DNA of 23,430 nucleotides from DATCDR01 sp036510575 (GCA_036510575.1 DATCDR010000042.1:1-23430), one strand, 5' to 3'; shown: positions 6,837 through 14,371, numbered from the stretch's first letter. The notes: a model not told the origin generated them from the letters alone. Numbers and translations: made by a program.

Positions 6837-7283
6837 TCAGCCGAGAGGTGCGAGCTCAGGTGCCATGCCCTGGGCGCGCGAAACCATGTCGCCGAGCGTG
6901 AACGAGTCGAGGTGCGTCCGCATGTGTTGGCCCACCTCGGCCCAGACGTCGAGCAGTGCGCACTGTCCCTCGTGGTCGCAGGCTCCGTTTTCGTGTGGCG
7001 GTCCGAAGTCGCCTACGACGATCGGACCATCGACCGCGGCCACGATCTCGCCGAGCGTCATGTCCCGTGGGGGACGCGCGAGCACGTAGCCGCCGCCGAC
7101 GCCGCGCTTGGATCGGACGAGGCCAGCTCCTTTTAACGCGAGGAGAATCTGCTCTAGGTAGGGCTGCGGGAGGCCGGTGCGCTCGGCTATGTCACGCACC
7201 GAGGTTGGGTGATCCTCACCGCCTCGCAGCGCCAATGAGAGAAGAGCCCGACTTGCGTAATCGCCTCTTGTGGAAACTCGCAC
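6837..7283 (-). CDS. Rrf2-family transcriptional regulator
   Basis: DNA-binding regulator of the Rrf2/IscR/NsrR family. The N-terminal winged helix is typical: MRVSTRGDYASRALLSLAL, SVRDIAERTGLPQPYLEQIL (recognition helix) and VRSKRGVGGGYVLARPP. Family members that sense iron, redox or NO bind an Fe-S cluster through three Cys. Here only Cys102 and Cys108 are visible (C-x5-C) and the third is absent, so any cluster would need other ligands. The GTG at 7283 follows TAGCAT by 6 bases with no ribosome site, suggesting a leaderless transcript. The length of 148 residues is normal. No Fe-S assembly genes are next to it, so its targets are unknown. Confidence 0.93.
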   Translation of the reverse strand: MRVSTRGDYASRALLSLALRGGEDHPTSVRDIAERTGLPQPYLEQILLALKGAGLVRSKRGVGGGYVLARPPRDMTLGEIVAAVDGPIVVGDFGPPHENGACDHEGQCALLDVWAEVGQHMRTHLDSFTLGDMVSRAQGMAPELAPLG

Positions 7284-7289
7284 TTCTCT

Positions 7290-7295
7290 ATGCTA
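7290..7295 (-). promoter_or_regulatory. Putative -10 element of the Rrf2 gene
   Basis: On minus, TAGCAT (7295-7290) is followed by 6 bases and then the GTG at 7283, the spacing expected of a leaderless transcript. No -35 consensus is evident. Confidence 0.35.
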
Positions 7296-7420
7296 CGGCG
7301 ATTACCAGGTCCGATGAACCCGAAATCAGCTTGACATTTGAAACGGGTCTCACCGGGGGTAGCTGTCGAGCGATTCGGCACCTGCTAAGTGCTGCTCTTT
7401 TGATGGCGGAGGGCATACCC

Positions 7421-7531
7421 ATGTGCCACGCTTCGAGCATGCTCGCGTCGAGATCGAGGTCCGCTGCCGTTCCGACGTGGGTTGTTGCGGCCTCCGAGCA
7501 AAGGCTTCGACTCTCGAGCGACGCAAGGTGA
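7421..7531 (+). CDS. Possible 36-residue leader peptide coupled to the cobalamin adenosyltransferase
   Basis: A short ORF starts at ATG 7421 with a well-placed GGAGGG (7408-7413, 7-base spacer). It ends in a TGA that overlaps the GTG of the next gene as GTGA (7528-7531). The product begins MCHASSMLAS and is rich in Ser, Arg and Ala, with no recognisable domain. The coupling suggests that translating it could deliver ribosomes to the next gene. Alternatively, the same ribosome site may serve a GTG at 7423 in the adenosyltransferase frame, extending that protein by 35 residues. Both frames have G/C-rich third positions, so composition does not decide. Confidence 0.35.
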   Translation: MCHASSMLASRSRSAAVPTWVVAASEQRLRLSSDAR

Positions 7532-8079
7532 ACGTCTATACGAGGCGCGGCGATGACGGGACCACCGCGCTTCGAACAGGCGAGCGCGTCTCTAAGGACC
7601 ATGCCAAGATCGAGCTCGTCGGAACGATCGACGAGGCACAGGCTTTCCTCGGAGTGGCGCGAGCAGAGGCGGAGGCCTTCCCCGAGCTTCGCGACTTGCT
7701 CGGTGAGCTAGAACGCGACCTCTGGATCTTGATGGCGGAGGTGACGACCGGGTCGTCTTCGGAGACGAAGCTGGTACCTAAGGAGACCGAAGTCGTCCAG
7801 GAGATGGTCGACGAGCTCGAACGAGCTATCGATCGTCATCTCGCTGAGGAGCGGTTTCCTACGGCATTCGCCGTGCCTGGGGAGAATCGACTCTCCGCGG
7901 CGCTCGATGTTGCCCGCACGGTGGTGCGCCGAGCCGAACGGCTGGCGGTTGCGGGCGCGCTCGAGTCGAGTGTCGCACGGGCCTATCTGAATCGTCTCTC
8001 CGACCTCTGCTGGGTTCTCGCGCGAAGCGTCGAGGGCGAACACCAAGTCAACCAGCGGGCGCGCCGATCTCGAGGCTGA
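7528..8079 (+). CDS. PduO-type ATP:cob(I)alamin adenosyltransferase
   Basis: Transfers the adenosyl group of ATP to cob(I)alamin, making coenzyme B12. Family motifs are VYTRRGDDGTTALRTGERVSKD at the N-terminus (phosphate binding), VGTIDEAQAFLGVARA, and the C-terminal FAVPGENRLSAALDVARTVVRRAERLA region. The GTG at 7528 gives a protein starting MNVYTRRGDDG, which lines up with the usual MKLYTKTGDKG start of this family, and the 183-residue length is normal. An in-frame GTG at 7423 near a good ribosome site would add 35 residues unlike the family. No cobalamin riboswitch is seen upstream. A B12-dependent enzyme elsewhere in the genome is implied. Leucyl aminopeptidase follows closely. Confidence 0.93.
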   Translation: MNVYTRRGDDGTTALRTGERVSKDHAKIELVGTIDEAQAFLGVARAEAEAFPELRDLLGELERDLWILMAEVTTGSSSETKLVPKETEVVQEMVDELERAIDRHLAEERFPTAFAVPGENRLSAALDVARTVVRRAERLAVAGALESSVARAYLNRLSDLCWVLARSVEGEHQVNQRARRSRG

Positions 8080-8160
8080 GGCGGTTTGCTCGAACTCCAG
8101 CTACCGTCGTTCGAAGCGAGTCCACCCGTGACGAGTATCCAGGAGCCCTTGGAGGAAGCG

Positions 8161-9657
8161 ATGCCCCTCGCCATCAGCGTTGCTGAAGCGATTCCCGACG
8201 AGATCGACGCAATCGCCTTTGGGGTATTCGCCGACCTCGTGGTGCCGAGTGCCAGATCGATCGACGCCAAGATCGCGGCCAGTCAGGGCTTTACCGGCGG
8301 TGCCGGCGAGACGATGCTCGCGAGCGAGCAGTCGGGCAGGCTGCTGATCGCAGTCGGACTCGGATCTGCTGGTGGCGACTTCGAGCTCGAGAACCTCCGT
8401 CGCATGGGGGCTGCGGTCGCTGCTGCCGGCAACAAGTGTGGCTCGATCGCGATCGACCTGACGGGTCTCGAGGTCGAAGGCGCGGACGGCGCCGGCATAG
8501 CGCGAGCGGTTGGCGAGGGTGTGGGACTGGCTGCGTATCGCTTCGACCGGTTCAAATCTGACGCCAAGCGGAACCACCTTCACACAGTCGTGTTGGTAAG
8601 CACTTCCGAAGGCGCAACAGCTGGTGCCGATCAGGCAGCAGTAGTTGTCGAGGTCGTCTCGCTATGTCGAGATCTCGTCAACACTCCAGCAGGTGATCTT
8701 TCGCCGAGTGCCTTCGCGGACGTCGCGATCGGGGTTGCCGCGAACACCGGCCTCGGAATCGAGATCTACGAGAAGGAGCAGATCGTCGCAGCGGGACTCG
8801 GCGGGCTCTTGGGCGTTGCCGCCGGCTCGAGTGAGCCACCGCGCTTCGTGCGTCTCTCCTATGAGCCAGACGGGGTCGTCGACCCCGTCACCGTGGTGCT
8901 TGTCGGTAAGGGAATCACCTTCGACTCCGGCGGGCTCTCGATCAAGCCAGCGAACTCGATGATGACGATGAAAGACGACATGAGCGGTGCTGCTGCTGTG
9001 CTTGCCACCATGGCTGGATGTGGACGCCTCGGCGTAAAGACGCGCGTACTCGGCTTCATGCCGCTCACCGAGAACATGCCGGGGGGCTCCGCTACCCGCC
9101 CAGGCGACGTCTTGAAGATTCGAAACGGCAAGACGATCGAGGTGTTGAACACCGACGCCGAGGGCCGCCTTGTGCTCGCGGACGCGCTCAGCCTCGCGGT
9201 CGAGGAGGCGCCCGATGCGATCATCGACCTCGCGACACTGACCGGTGCCTGCGTAGCAGCACTCGGGAAGGACATCGCAGGACTCCTCGGCAACGACGAC
9301 GCGCTCATCTCGGCTGTCGAAGAGGCGAGCGAGCGGGCGAGCGAGGCGTTGTGGCCGCTCCCGATTCCGTCTGGTTACCACGACCACATCGACTCCGACG
9401 TCGCTGACATGAAGAACATCGGTGCGGCGGGGCAAGCAGGCGCGCTCTCCGCGGCGCTGTTGCTCCAGGAGTTCGTAGGCGAGGTTCCATGGGTGCATCT
9501 CGACATCGCGGGGCCGGCGTTCTCGGACAAGAACAGGGGCTACATCCGAAAAGGAGGAACCGGCTTCGGGGTCCGGACCTTGCTGGCGCTGCTCGACACC
9601 TACGAGCCGTTCGGTGGCAAGATCCACGGCAAAGCTAAGGGAGTGAAGGTTTTCTGA
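8161..9657 (+). CDS. pepA: Leucyl aminopeptidase (M17 family)
   Basis: Cytosolic, two-metal, hexameric aminopeptidase that removes N-terminal residues from peptides. The C-terminal catalytic domain shows the M17 hallmarks: VGKGITFDSGGLSIKP, MKDDMSGAAAVLATM and the signature NTDAEGRLVLADAL, which together hold the metal-binding Asp/Glu and catalytic Lys and Arg. The N-terminal half is the variable macro-like domain. The ATG at 8161 is chosen because GGAGG (8151-8155) is ideally spaced. A TTG at 8086 would add 25 residues over the intergenic gap. The 498-residue length is normal. Its stop shares one base with the start of the glucokinase gene, so the two are co-translated. Functional link between the two enzymes is not obvious. 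Confidence 0.96.
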   Translation: MPLAISVAEAIPDEIDAIAFGVFADLVVPSARSIDAKIAASQGFTGGAGETMLASEQSGRLLIAVGLGSAGGDFELENLRRMGAAVAAAGNKCGSIAIDLTGLEVEGADGAGIARAVGEGVGLAAYRFDRFKSDAKRNHLHTVVLVSTSEGATAGADQAAVVVEVVSLCRDLVNTPAGDLSPSAFADVAIGVAANTGLGIEIYEKEQIVAAGLGGLLGVAAGSSEPPRFVRLSYEPDGVVDPVTVVLVGKGITFDSGGLSIKPANSMMTMKDDMSGAAAVLATMAGCGRLGVKTRVLGFMPLTENMPGGSATRPGDVLKIRNGKTIEVLNTDAEGRLVLADALSLAVEEAPDAIIDLATLTGACVAALGKDIAGLLGNDDALISAVEEASERASEALWPLPIPSGYHDHIDSDVADMKNIGAAGQAGALSAALLLQEFVGEVPWVHLDIAGPAFSDKNRGYIRKGGTGFGVRTLLALLDTYEPFGGKIHGKAKGVKVF

Positions 9658-10439
9658 TGAGCGATGAGCAAATTGCCACAACTCCGCAACGCCCCTACAC
9701 ACTGGCGATCGACGTGGGGGGCACCGGCATCAAGGCCGCGCTGCTCGATGCGACCGGCAAGATCGTCGCTGACAGGGTACGGGTCGACACGCACTATCCG
9801 CTGACGCCGGAGCTCTTCGTCTCGACGCTTGCGACACTTACCCAGCCACTCCCGAAATCCGACCGCGCCTCGGTCGGATTTCCCGGCGTCGTCCGGCACG
9901 GCCACATCATCACCGCTCCGCACTTCATTACCAAGGCCGGGCCCGACACCAAGGTGTTAAAGGAGCTCGTCGACGCGTGGAGCGGCTTCGATGCCGAGGA
10001 GAGCCTCGAAAAGGCGCTCGGAGTGCCGACCAAGGTCGCGAACGACGCCGACCTTCAGGGTCTGGCGGTGATCAAGGGCACCGGCATCGAGTTGGTCGTG
10101 ACGTTCGGAACAGGCGTTGGCACCGCGCTCTTCCGAGACGGTGAGCTTGCGCCGCACCTCGAGCTCGCGCATCACCCGCTCGCCAAGGACGAGAACTACA
10201 ACCAGCGTCTCGGAGAGGCTGCACTTGCCCGGATCGGTGTGAAGCGGTGGCGCACTCGAGTGCTCAGCGCGCTCGACACGCTCGAGTGCCTGGTCAACTT
10301 CGACCGCTGCTTCGTTGGTGGCGGAAACGCCCGGCATCTGACGGGACGCGTTCCGAGCTCCTACGAGGTCGTCGACAACGTCGCCGGAATCCTTGGTGGC
10401 ATCCGACTATGGGAAGGTATGGCGGTACCGAGTGAGTGA
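9657..10439 (+). CDS. ppgK: Polyphosphate glucokinase (ROK family)
   Basis: Phosphorylates glucose using polyphosphate and often ATP, a trait typical of actinobacteria. Visible motifs are the phosphate-1 loop AIDVGGTGIKAALLD, VANDADLQGLAV with the catalytic Asp, and the phosphate-2 motif TFGTGVGTALF. The polyphosphate-glucokinase-specific C-terminal pattern is also present: YNQRLGEAAL, IGVKRWRTRV and FVGGGNARHL. These distinguish it from ordinary ROK glucokinases. Length of 260 residues is normal. The ATG overlaps the pepA stop by one base. The usual ELGH near the active site reads ELAH here, a small departure. Substrate preference between polyphosphate and ATP cannot be told from sequence. 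Confidence 0.94.
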   Translation: MSDEQIATTPQRPYTLAIDVGGTGIKAALLDATGKIVADRVRVDTHYPLTPELFVSTLATLTQPLPKSDRASVGFPGVVRHGHIITAPHFITKAGPDTKVLKELVDAWSGFDAEESLEKALGVPTKVANDADLQGLAVIKGTGIELVVTFGTGVGTALFRDGELAPHLELAHHPLAKDENYNQRLGEAALARIGVKRWRTRVLSALDTLECLVNFDRCFVGGGNARHLTGRVPSSYEVVDNVAGILGGIRLWEGMAVPSE

Positions 10440-10473
10440 AGCCGACGCGGCGCTAGCTTTGGTCAGGTCGGCT
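10440..10473. terminator. Hairpin between convergent ppgK and lipoprotein genes
   Basis: Arms AGCCGAC (10440-10446) and GTCGGCT (10467-10473) with a 20-base loop start right after the ppgK stop, in a 52-base convergent gap. Bidirectional terminator is plausible. The large loop and missing T-run lower confidence. Confidence 0.4.
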
Positions 10474-10491
10474 CGGTGAGGATCTCTTAGC

Positions 10492-10869
10492 TCAGCTGGC
10501 GACGTCGGCCGCGCACTGTGAGCTGAGCGCGGTCGTGAGCTGGCCCTCGTTTAATGAGCCCGGACCTGAGCCGAAGCGGTTGGACTCCGAGATGGTGGCC
10601 TCGAGGGGTTGCCAGGTCCCGTCGTTGGTGTCTGCCGATGCAACGAGGGGGAGCGCGAGCCGCAGTTCTGCGGTCGCTTCGGCTACGAGCGCCATGGTCC
10701 GCGCAGGCGTCGCCGCGTTCTGGCTCTCGTTGTAGAGCGAGATCGACTTCGTCACGTCGGCGCAGGCCTGGCGGCCCTCGGAGCTGTCCTGGCCGCCGCC
10801 ACCACAGGCGCTGAGCAGTGCCCCGCCCATCGCCGCGAGGAGGAGAGCAGTCGCCAGCTTGGACCTCAT
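10492..10869 (-). CDS. Small secreted lipoprotein, function unknown
   Basis: 125-residue protein with a clear lipoprotein signal: MRSK charged start, hydrophobic LATALLLAAMGGALL, then lipobox LSAC with the modified Cys22 followed by GGGG. Processing would use the LspA encoded at 3648-4172. The mature part (about 100 residues) is Ala/Ser-rich and helical, with two further Cys that could form a disulfide. No known domain is recognised. ATG 10869 is chosen because it gives a compact signal peptide and lies 10 bases after the stop of the upstream gene. A GTG at 10905 would overlap that gene. It is probably the second gene of a two-gene operon. Confidence 0.85.
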   Translation of the reverse strand: MRSKLATALLLAAMGGALLSACGGGGQDSSEGRQACADVTKSISLYNESQNAATPARTMALVAEATAELRLALPLVASADTNDGTWQPLEATISESNRFGSGPGSLNEGQLTTALSSQCAADVAS

Positions 10870-10879
10870 GCGCGCTGGG

Positions 10880-11440
10880 CTACTGGCCCAGCCACGCAGG
10901 TGCACGCTCGAGGAGGAAGCGGCTCACCGCGAGCGCCCGGTCGAAGGTCTCACAGAGCAGCTCTTCGCCGGCCAGTACGTGCGCGAGAGAGATGCCGCGT
11001 TTTGCGACGATGCTCAAGCGACGCACCGGAGGATCGGTGACCGATCCGAACGAGTCGGTGGCCGAGATTTCGAGCGGCAAATCGATGCCGCCGATTCCGG
11101 CGAGGTCGATTGCGAGGCGGAGCAGGTCCGGGGCCTCTGGAAGTGGCGGCACGCCCCAGTTGAAGGTCAAGGGAAAGGACCACTTGTCCTCTGGGTCGGC
11201 GTCGTCGGGGAGTGCGACGACGGCGTCTTCGAAGTCGAGGAGCGTTCGTGGGTCGACTTCGAGCGCGATGTGCAGATCGATCGGGCCTCCGCAACCCTCC
11301 TCGGGGTGAAGGTCGACCTCCCAGAACTGGCGAAGCGAGTACGTCTCGACGAAGTGGCGTTCGTCATGTACGTGAAAACCATGATCGACAGCGTGGTCCT
11401 TCAGCTCGGCTACGTATCCCGCGACGTCGATGACAGCCAT
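10880..11440 (-). CDS. Conserved-looking hypothetical protein
   Basis: 186-residue soluble protein starting MAVIDVAGYVAEL. I do not recognise the family. It is acidic and Asp/Glu/Leu-rich, with a central SFPLTFNWGVPPLPEAPDLLRLAIDL stretch and no signal peptide, Cys pairs or membrane segments. ATG 11440 is chosen because TAGACT lies 7 bases upstream (leaderless pattern) and because the open frame further upstream (to 11953) is antisense to the inositol-phosphatase gene and looks non-coding. The lipoprotein gene follows 10 bases after its stop, so the two likely share a transcript. Confidence 0.75.
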   Translation of the reverse strand: MAVIDVAGYVAELKDHAVDHGFHVHDERHFVETYSLRQFWEVDLHPEEGCGGPIDLHIALEVDPRTLLDFEDAVVALPDDADPEDKWSFPLTFNWGVPPLPEAPDLLRLAIDLAGIGGIDLPLEISATDSFGSVTDPPVRRLSIVAKRGISLAHVLAGEELLCETFDRALAVSRFLLERAPAWLGQ

Positions 11441-11447
11441 TTCCAGA

Positions 11448-11453
11448 AGTCTA
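11448..11453 (-). promoter_or_regulatory. Putative -10 element of the hypothetical/lipoprotein operon
   Basis: On minus, TAGACT (11453-11448) is followed by 7 bases and the ATG at 11440, as in leaderless actinobacterial promoters. No -35 match. Confidence 0.35.
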
Positions 11454-11531
11454 CGTGCCGTCGACGAGCATTCGTCACGGCCCGGTCCAAGCGCGGGGGA
11501 TGACGGCGCCCCAGCGTGTGGTCGTTCCTTG

Positions 11532-11537
11532 TAGATT
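11532..11537 (+). promoter_or_regulatory. Putative -10 element of the inositol-phosphatase-like gene
   Basis: TAGATT fits TANNNT and lies 11 bases before the ATG at 11549, which would give a leader of only a few bases. No good -35. It shares the 108-base divergent gap with the -10 of the opposite gene. Confidence 0.3.
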
Positions 11538-11548
11538 GGCCCGAGCCA

Positions 11549-12307
11549 ATGCCTTCCACCGACGATCTTCTTCCGCTGCTCAACCAGACCGCCGATGCCA
11601 TCGCCAAGGCGCTCGTCGAACTTACGGACTGGGGCTTGGCGGGAACGAGACCCGGCCAGTACCGCTCCGATCTGGCAGCTGACGATGTCGCGGTCGACAT
11701 CCTCACGAACGCGGGGCTCGGTGTGCTCTCTGAGGAGAGCGGTGTACACCACGGCGACAGGGCGCTGTTCGCGGTCATCGACCCCGTCGACGGATCGACG
11801 AACGCCTCTCGAAGGATCCCTTGGTACGCGACGAGCATCTGCGTGCTCGATGACGATGGCCCTCTCGCCGCGCTCGTCAGAAATCAGGCGGTAGGAACCA
11901 ACTACGAGGCGGTAAGAGGTAGGGGCGCGACTCGCGATGGGCAGCCGATCCATCCGTCGGCGTCGACGAGTCTTCGCGCCTCAGTGCTCGGACTCTCGGG
12001 CTTCCCTCGCCGCTACCTCGGTTGGAGCCAGTTCCGGGCGCTCGGAGCGGCCGCGCTCGATCTGTGCTGTGTCGCGGATGGAACCTTCGACGCCTACCTC
12101 GACTGCAGTAGGGGCGCGCACGGAGCCTGGGACTACCTCGGCGGTCTGCTCGTCTGCCTCGAGGCAGGTGCCTACGTCGGCGAGACCTCTGGACGTGACC
12201 TCATCGTCCGAGGACACGAGGACCGTCGCGGGCCAGTTGCTGGAGCCACACCTGAGCTTCTTGAAGAAGTGATCGCAGCGTTCCAGGCAAGTCGGGCCGA
12301 GGCATAG
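11549..12307 (+). CDS. Inositol monophosphatase-family protein
   Basis: Mg-dependent sugar- or inositol-phosphate phosphatase of the IMPase/FBPase superfamily. The metal-binding signature is complete: LSEESG (Glu-Glu), IDPVDGSTNA (Asp-x-x-Asp-Gly) and GAWDYLGGLLV (the C-terminal Trp-Asp). The 252-residue length is normal. ATG 11549 is chosen because of the near-upstream TAGATT. A GTG at 11516 would add 11 residues. Members include inositol-1-phosphatase, histidinol-phosphatase (HisN), CysQ and archaeal FBPases, and sequence alone does not choose among them. The zinc-ribbon gene starts 15 bases downstream, possibly from its own promoter. Confidence 0.92.
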   Translation: MPSTDDLLPLLNQTADAIAKALVELTDWGLAGTRPGQYRSDLAADDVAVDILTNAGLGVLSEESGVHHGDRALFAVIDPVDGSTNASRRIPWYATSICVLDDDGPLAALVRNQAVGTNYEAVRGRGATRDGQPIHPSASTSLRASVLGLSGFPRRYLGWSQFRALGAAALDLCCVADGTFDAYLDCSRGAHGAWDYLGGLLVCLEAGAYVGETSGRDLIVRGHEDRRGPVAGATPELLEEVIAAFQASRAEA

Positions 12308-12310
12308 CGG

Positions 12311-12316
12311 TAGCCT
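12311..12316 (+). promoter_or_regulatory. Putative -10 element of the zinc-ribbon gene
   Basis: TAGCCT lies 6 bases before the ATG at 12323, in the 15-base gap after the preceding stop. It fits the leaderless pattern seen at several genes here; read-through from upstream is equally possible. Confidence 0.3.
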
Positions 12317-12322
12317 CGATTG

Positions 12323-13063
12323 ATGAGCGAAGGTAACGAAGCGCCGTCGCAGGCTCCATTCGCGGCCTTGCTCGCGCTACAAGACGCCGACCTCGCCTTC
12401 GACCGGTTGACGCATCAGCTCGAGCATCATCCGATTGCTTCCAGGCTCCGAGATCTCGAGGCGCGTCGGACGCTCCTCGCGAGACAGGTCGCCGAGGTCG
12501 AGCGGGGGGCCGCAACGGCTCGTGAGCGTCAGCTACAGCTCGAAGCAGAGATCGGCGCCGGCGACTTGCGCGTGCAAGCGATCGAGGCGCGACTTCGAAC
12601 TGCAGCGTCTGGGTCCTTTAGAGACCAAAGTGCGATGGCTGGAGAGATCGACTCCCTCCGTCAGCGAAAGCTTGAGTTAGAAGACGAAGAGCTCGTCATC
12701 ATGGAAGAGCTCGAGCCGCTCGATCTCGACCTCGAGCGAATCGGCGCCGAGGATGCGGGACTGCTCCTCGAGCGCTCAACGCTCGAGTACGAACTGCTCG
12801 CGGCGACGGGCAACCTCGAACGCGACCGCGGCGTCCTCTCAGCTGGACGCGACACGCTCGCCGCCGAAGTCTCGCCGGAACTCCTCGCCGAATACGAGCG
12901 GCTGCGCGCCCGATTGGGAGGTATCGGGGCGGCTCGAGTGGTTCGTGGCGCGTGCTCCGGGTGCAATCTGGCACTGTCGGCGACCGAGCTCGACCACCTG
13001 CGCCACGCCCCGAACGGGACTGTCTCGCACTGTGAGCAGTGTGGTCGGATCCACGTCCTTTGA
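12323..13063 (+). CDS. Coiled-coil protein with C-terminal C4 zinc ribbon (CT398-like)
   Basis: 246-residue protein of the widespread bacterial family with a long helical hairpin and a terminal zinc ribbon. Residues about 20-185 are heptad-like Leu/Glu/Arg-rich helix, consistent with an antiparallel coiled coil. The ribbon has CSGCNLALS and, about 25 residues later, HCEQCGRIHVL, giving two Cys pairs. The family's role is not settled; proposals involve secretion or nucleic-acid binding. ATG 12323 is preceded by TAGCCT at a leaderless distance and has no ribosome site. It lies between the inositol-phosphatase-like gene and a methyltransferase, which gives no direct hint of its job. Confidence 0.88.
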   Translation: MSEGNEAPSQAPFAALLALQDADLAFDRLTHQLEHHPIASRLRDLEARRTLLARQVAEVERGAATARERQLQLEAEIGAGDLRVQAIEARLRTAASGSFRDQSAMAGEIDSLRQRKLELEDEELVIMEELEPLDLDLERIGAEDAGLLLERSTLEYELLAATGNLERDRGVLSAGRDTLAAEVSPELLAEYERLRARLGGIGAARVVRGACSGCNLALSATELDHLRHAPNGTVSHCEQCGRIHVL

Positions 13064-13118
13064 GAGGATGCTCGAGAGCTTGAAGCCGGCGAGGTGGGAT
13101 TTGTTGGTTGGTCGTCTC

Positions 13119-13124
13119 TAGAGT
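13119..13124 (+). promoter_or_regulatory. Putative -10 element of the methyltransferase gene
   Basis: TAGAGT lies 8 bases before the ATG at 13133, with no ribosome site between. Same leaderless pattern as at neighbouring genes. Confidence 0.3.
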
Positions 13125-13132
13125 TGCGCCAC

Positions 13133-14317
13133 ATGAGCGATCTCGGGTTCGGACAAAAGGTGCTCGATCTGGGTGGGGTGTGGTGTATCGACACCGCAAT
13201 TGAGGACTACCTCCACGGACCAAGCGTCGTCAACCTCCGCGGCTGGATAGCTATTCGTGACCGGAGCGTCGAGGTCGGAGGCGTCTTTCTCGGAGGTCGA
13301 GACGGTCTGGCGCTCAATCTCGTTCGTCGTCCAGATGTCGAGGCCGCGTTTTCGAGCGGGAGCGTCATCGCGTTCGACGACGTGGTTCCAGTCAGGGCAC
13401 TGGTCGATGCGTCCTACGCGTTAACGCTTGAAGCAGATGGCCAAATCGAGTTGCTCGAGCTTCCCGAGATCGCCGACGGGCCCGAGAAAGCGGCCGTCTT
13501 CGCGAAACTAAAGCAGGACAAACTCCGGCGTCTCCGACCATTTCTCGCCTGCCCACGTTGTGGGGCCGCAATTCTTGACCAGGAGGACCGAGCACTTTTC
13601 TGTGAGAACTGCCACCTCCTCGGAGCGGTGACGGAGTCAGGTTTTTCCCTCCTCGGACCTGGTGACGTGACGTTCCCCCTCGAGCCGCCGTTCTCGTCGT
13701 TGCCCTATGACCCAGACGAACGAGCCCTAATTGCCGGGAGTGCAGGCGGCCTCGTGCTCGACGACGGCTCGGGGCTCCGCTATGAGTACTTCGACGACGT
13801 CGTGAACCTCGACCTCTCGGAGTTCCCGACCACCGACGTGCTCGGAAGCGCGGCCGCGCTGCCGTTCGCGGAGGCGACCTTCGACGGCGTCCTCTCCGTC
13901 GCCGTGCTCGAGCACGTGCCCGATCCCAGCCGATGCGTTCGTGAGATCGCCAAAGTGCTAAAGCCCGGAGGATGGGTCTTCGCAGCGGTGCCTGGTCTGC
14001 AGCCGTACCACGGGTACCCCAAGCACTACTTCAACACCACCCGAGACGGCCTTGCTGAGCTGTTCTCGGAGCAGTTCGCTATCGACGACATCACGACGTC
14101 GCCGTTCGGGCTGCCGATTCACGCACTTTCCTGGTTTCTTGATCGCTACCTCGGTGGCCTTCCCGCCTCGGCCAGGGAGGTCTTCGCGTCGATGACCGTC
14201 AGCGAGCTTGCTGTTGACCCAACTTTGCTTGTCGGCCAAGAGTTCGTGACGACACTCGACGCCGTCGCGGTGAGTGACCTCGCATGCGTGAACGTCCTTC
14301 GTGCCAAGCGGCGCTGA
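13133..14317 (+). CDS. SAM-dependent methyltransferase with internal zinc-finger segment
   Basis: 394-residue class I methyltransferase. The catalytic half shows motif I as GLVLDDGSG, a post-I acidic VVNLDLSEFP, then SAAALPFAEATFDGVLSVAVLEHVPDP, and the KVLKPGGWVFAAVP strand, in the usual order. Before it lies a short Trm112-like CPRCG...CENCHLL zinc segment, as in some methyltransferases that carry their own metal finger. The N-terminal 120 residues are not recognised. The C-terminal region contains YHGYPKHYFNTTRDGLAELF, typical of small-molecule or glycan methyltransferases. ATG 13133 is preferred over the GTG at 13094. The substrate is unknown. A 9-bp hairpin follows the gene. Confidence 0.9.
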   Translation: MSDLGFGQKVLDLGGVWCIDTAIEDYLHGPSVVNLRGWIAIRDRSVEVGGVFLGGRDGLALNLVRRPDVEAAFSSGSVIAFDDVVPVRALVDASYALTLEADGQIELLELPEIADGPEKAAVFAKLKQDKLRRLRPFLACPRCGAAILDQEDRALFCENCHLLGAVTESGFSLLGPGDVTFPLEPPFSSLPYDPDERALIAGSAGGLVLDDGSGLRYEYFDDVVNLDLSEFPTTDVLGSAAALPFAEATFDGVLSVAVLEHVPDPSRCVREIAKVLKPGGWVFAAVPGLQPYHGYPKHYFNTTRDGLAELFSEQFAIDDITTSPFGLPIHALSWFLDRYLGGLPASAREVFASMTVSELAVDPTLLVGQEFVTTLDAVAVSDLACVNVLRAKRR

Positions 14318-14344
14318 CGCTGCACCATCTCTGATCTCGGTTTC

Positions 14345-14371
14345 GGCTCGGGCGGCCCCTCGGCCTGAGCC
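14345..14371 (+). terminator. Hairpin after the methyltransferase gene
   Basis: Arms GGCTCGGGC (14345-14353) and GCCTGAGCC (14363-14371) pair over 9 positions with one G-U, loop 9 bases, 28 bases after the stop. No T-run follows. Confidence 0.5.

Noticed and set aside
7331..7336. TTGACA as a -35 for the adenosyltransferase gene
   Set aside because: No -10 is found at 16-19 bases downstream. The same holds for the TTGACA at 14853-14858.
7284..7527. Cobalamin riboswitch before the adenosyltransferase
   Set aside because: No B12-box-like sequence or matching stems were found.
11441..11953. N-terminal extension of the hypothetical protein to 357 residues
   Set aside because: The extension is antisense to the inositol-phosphatase gene and unlike protein-coding composition in that frame. 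The ATG at 11440 has a suitable promoter position.
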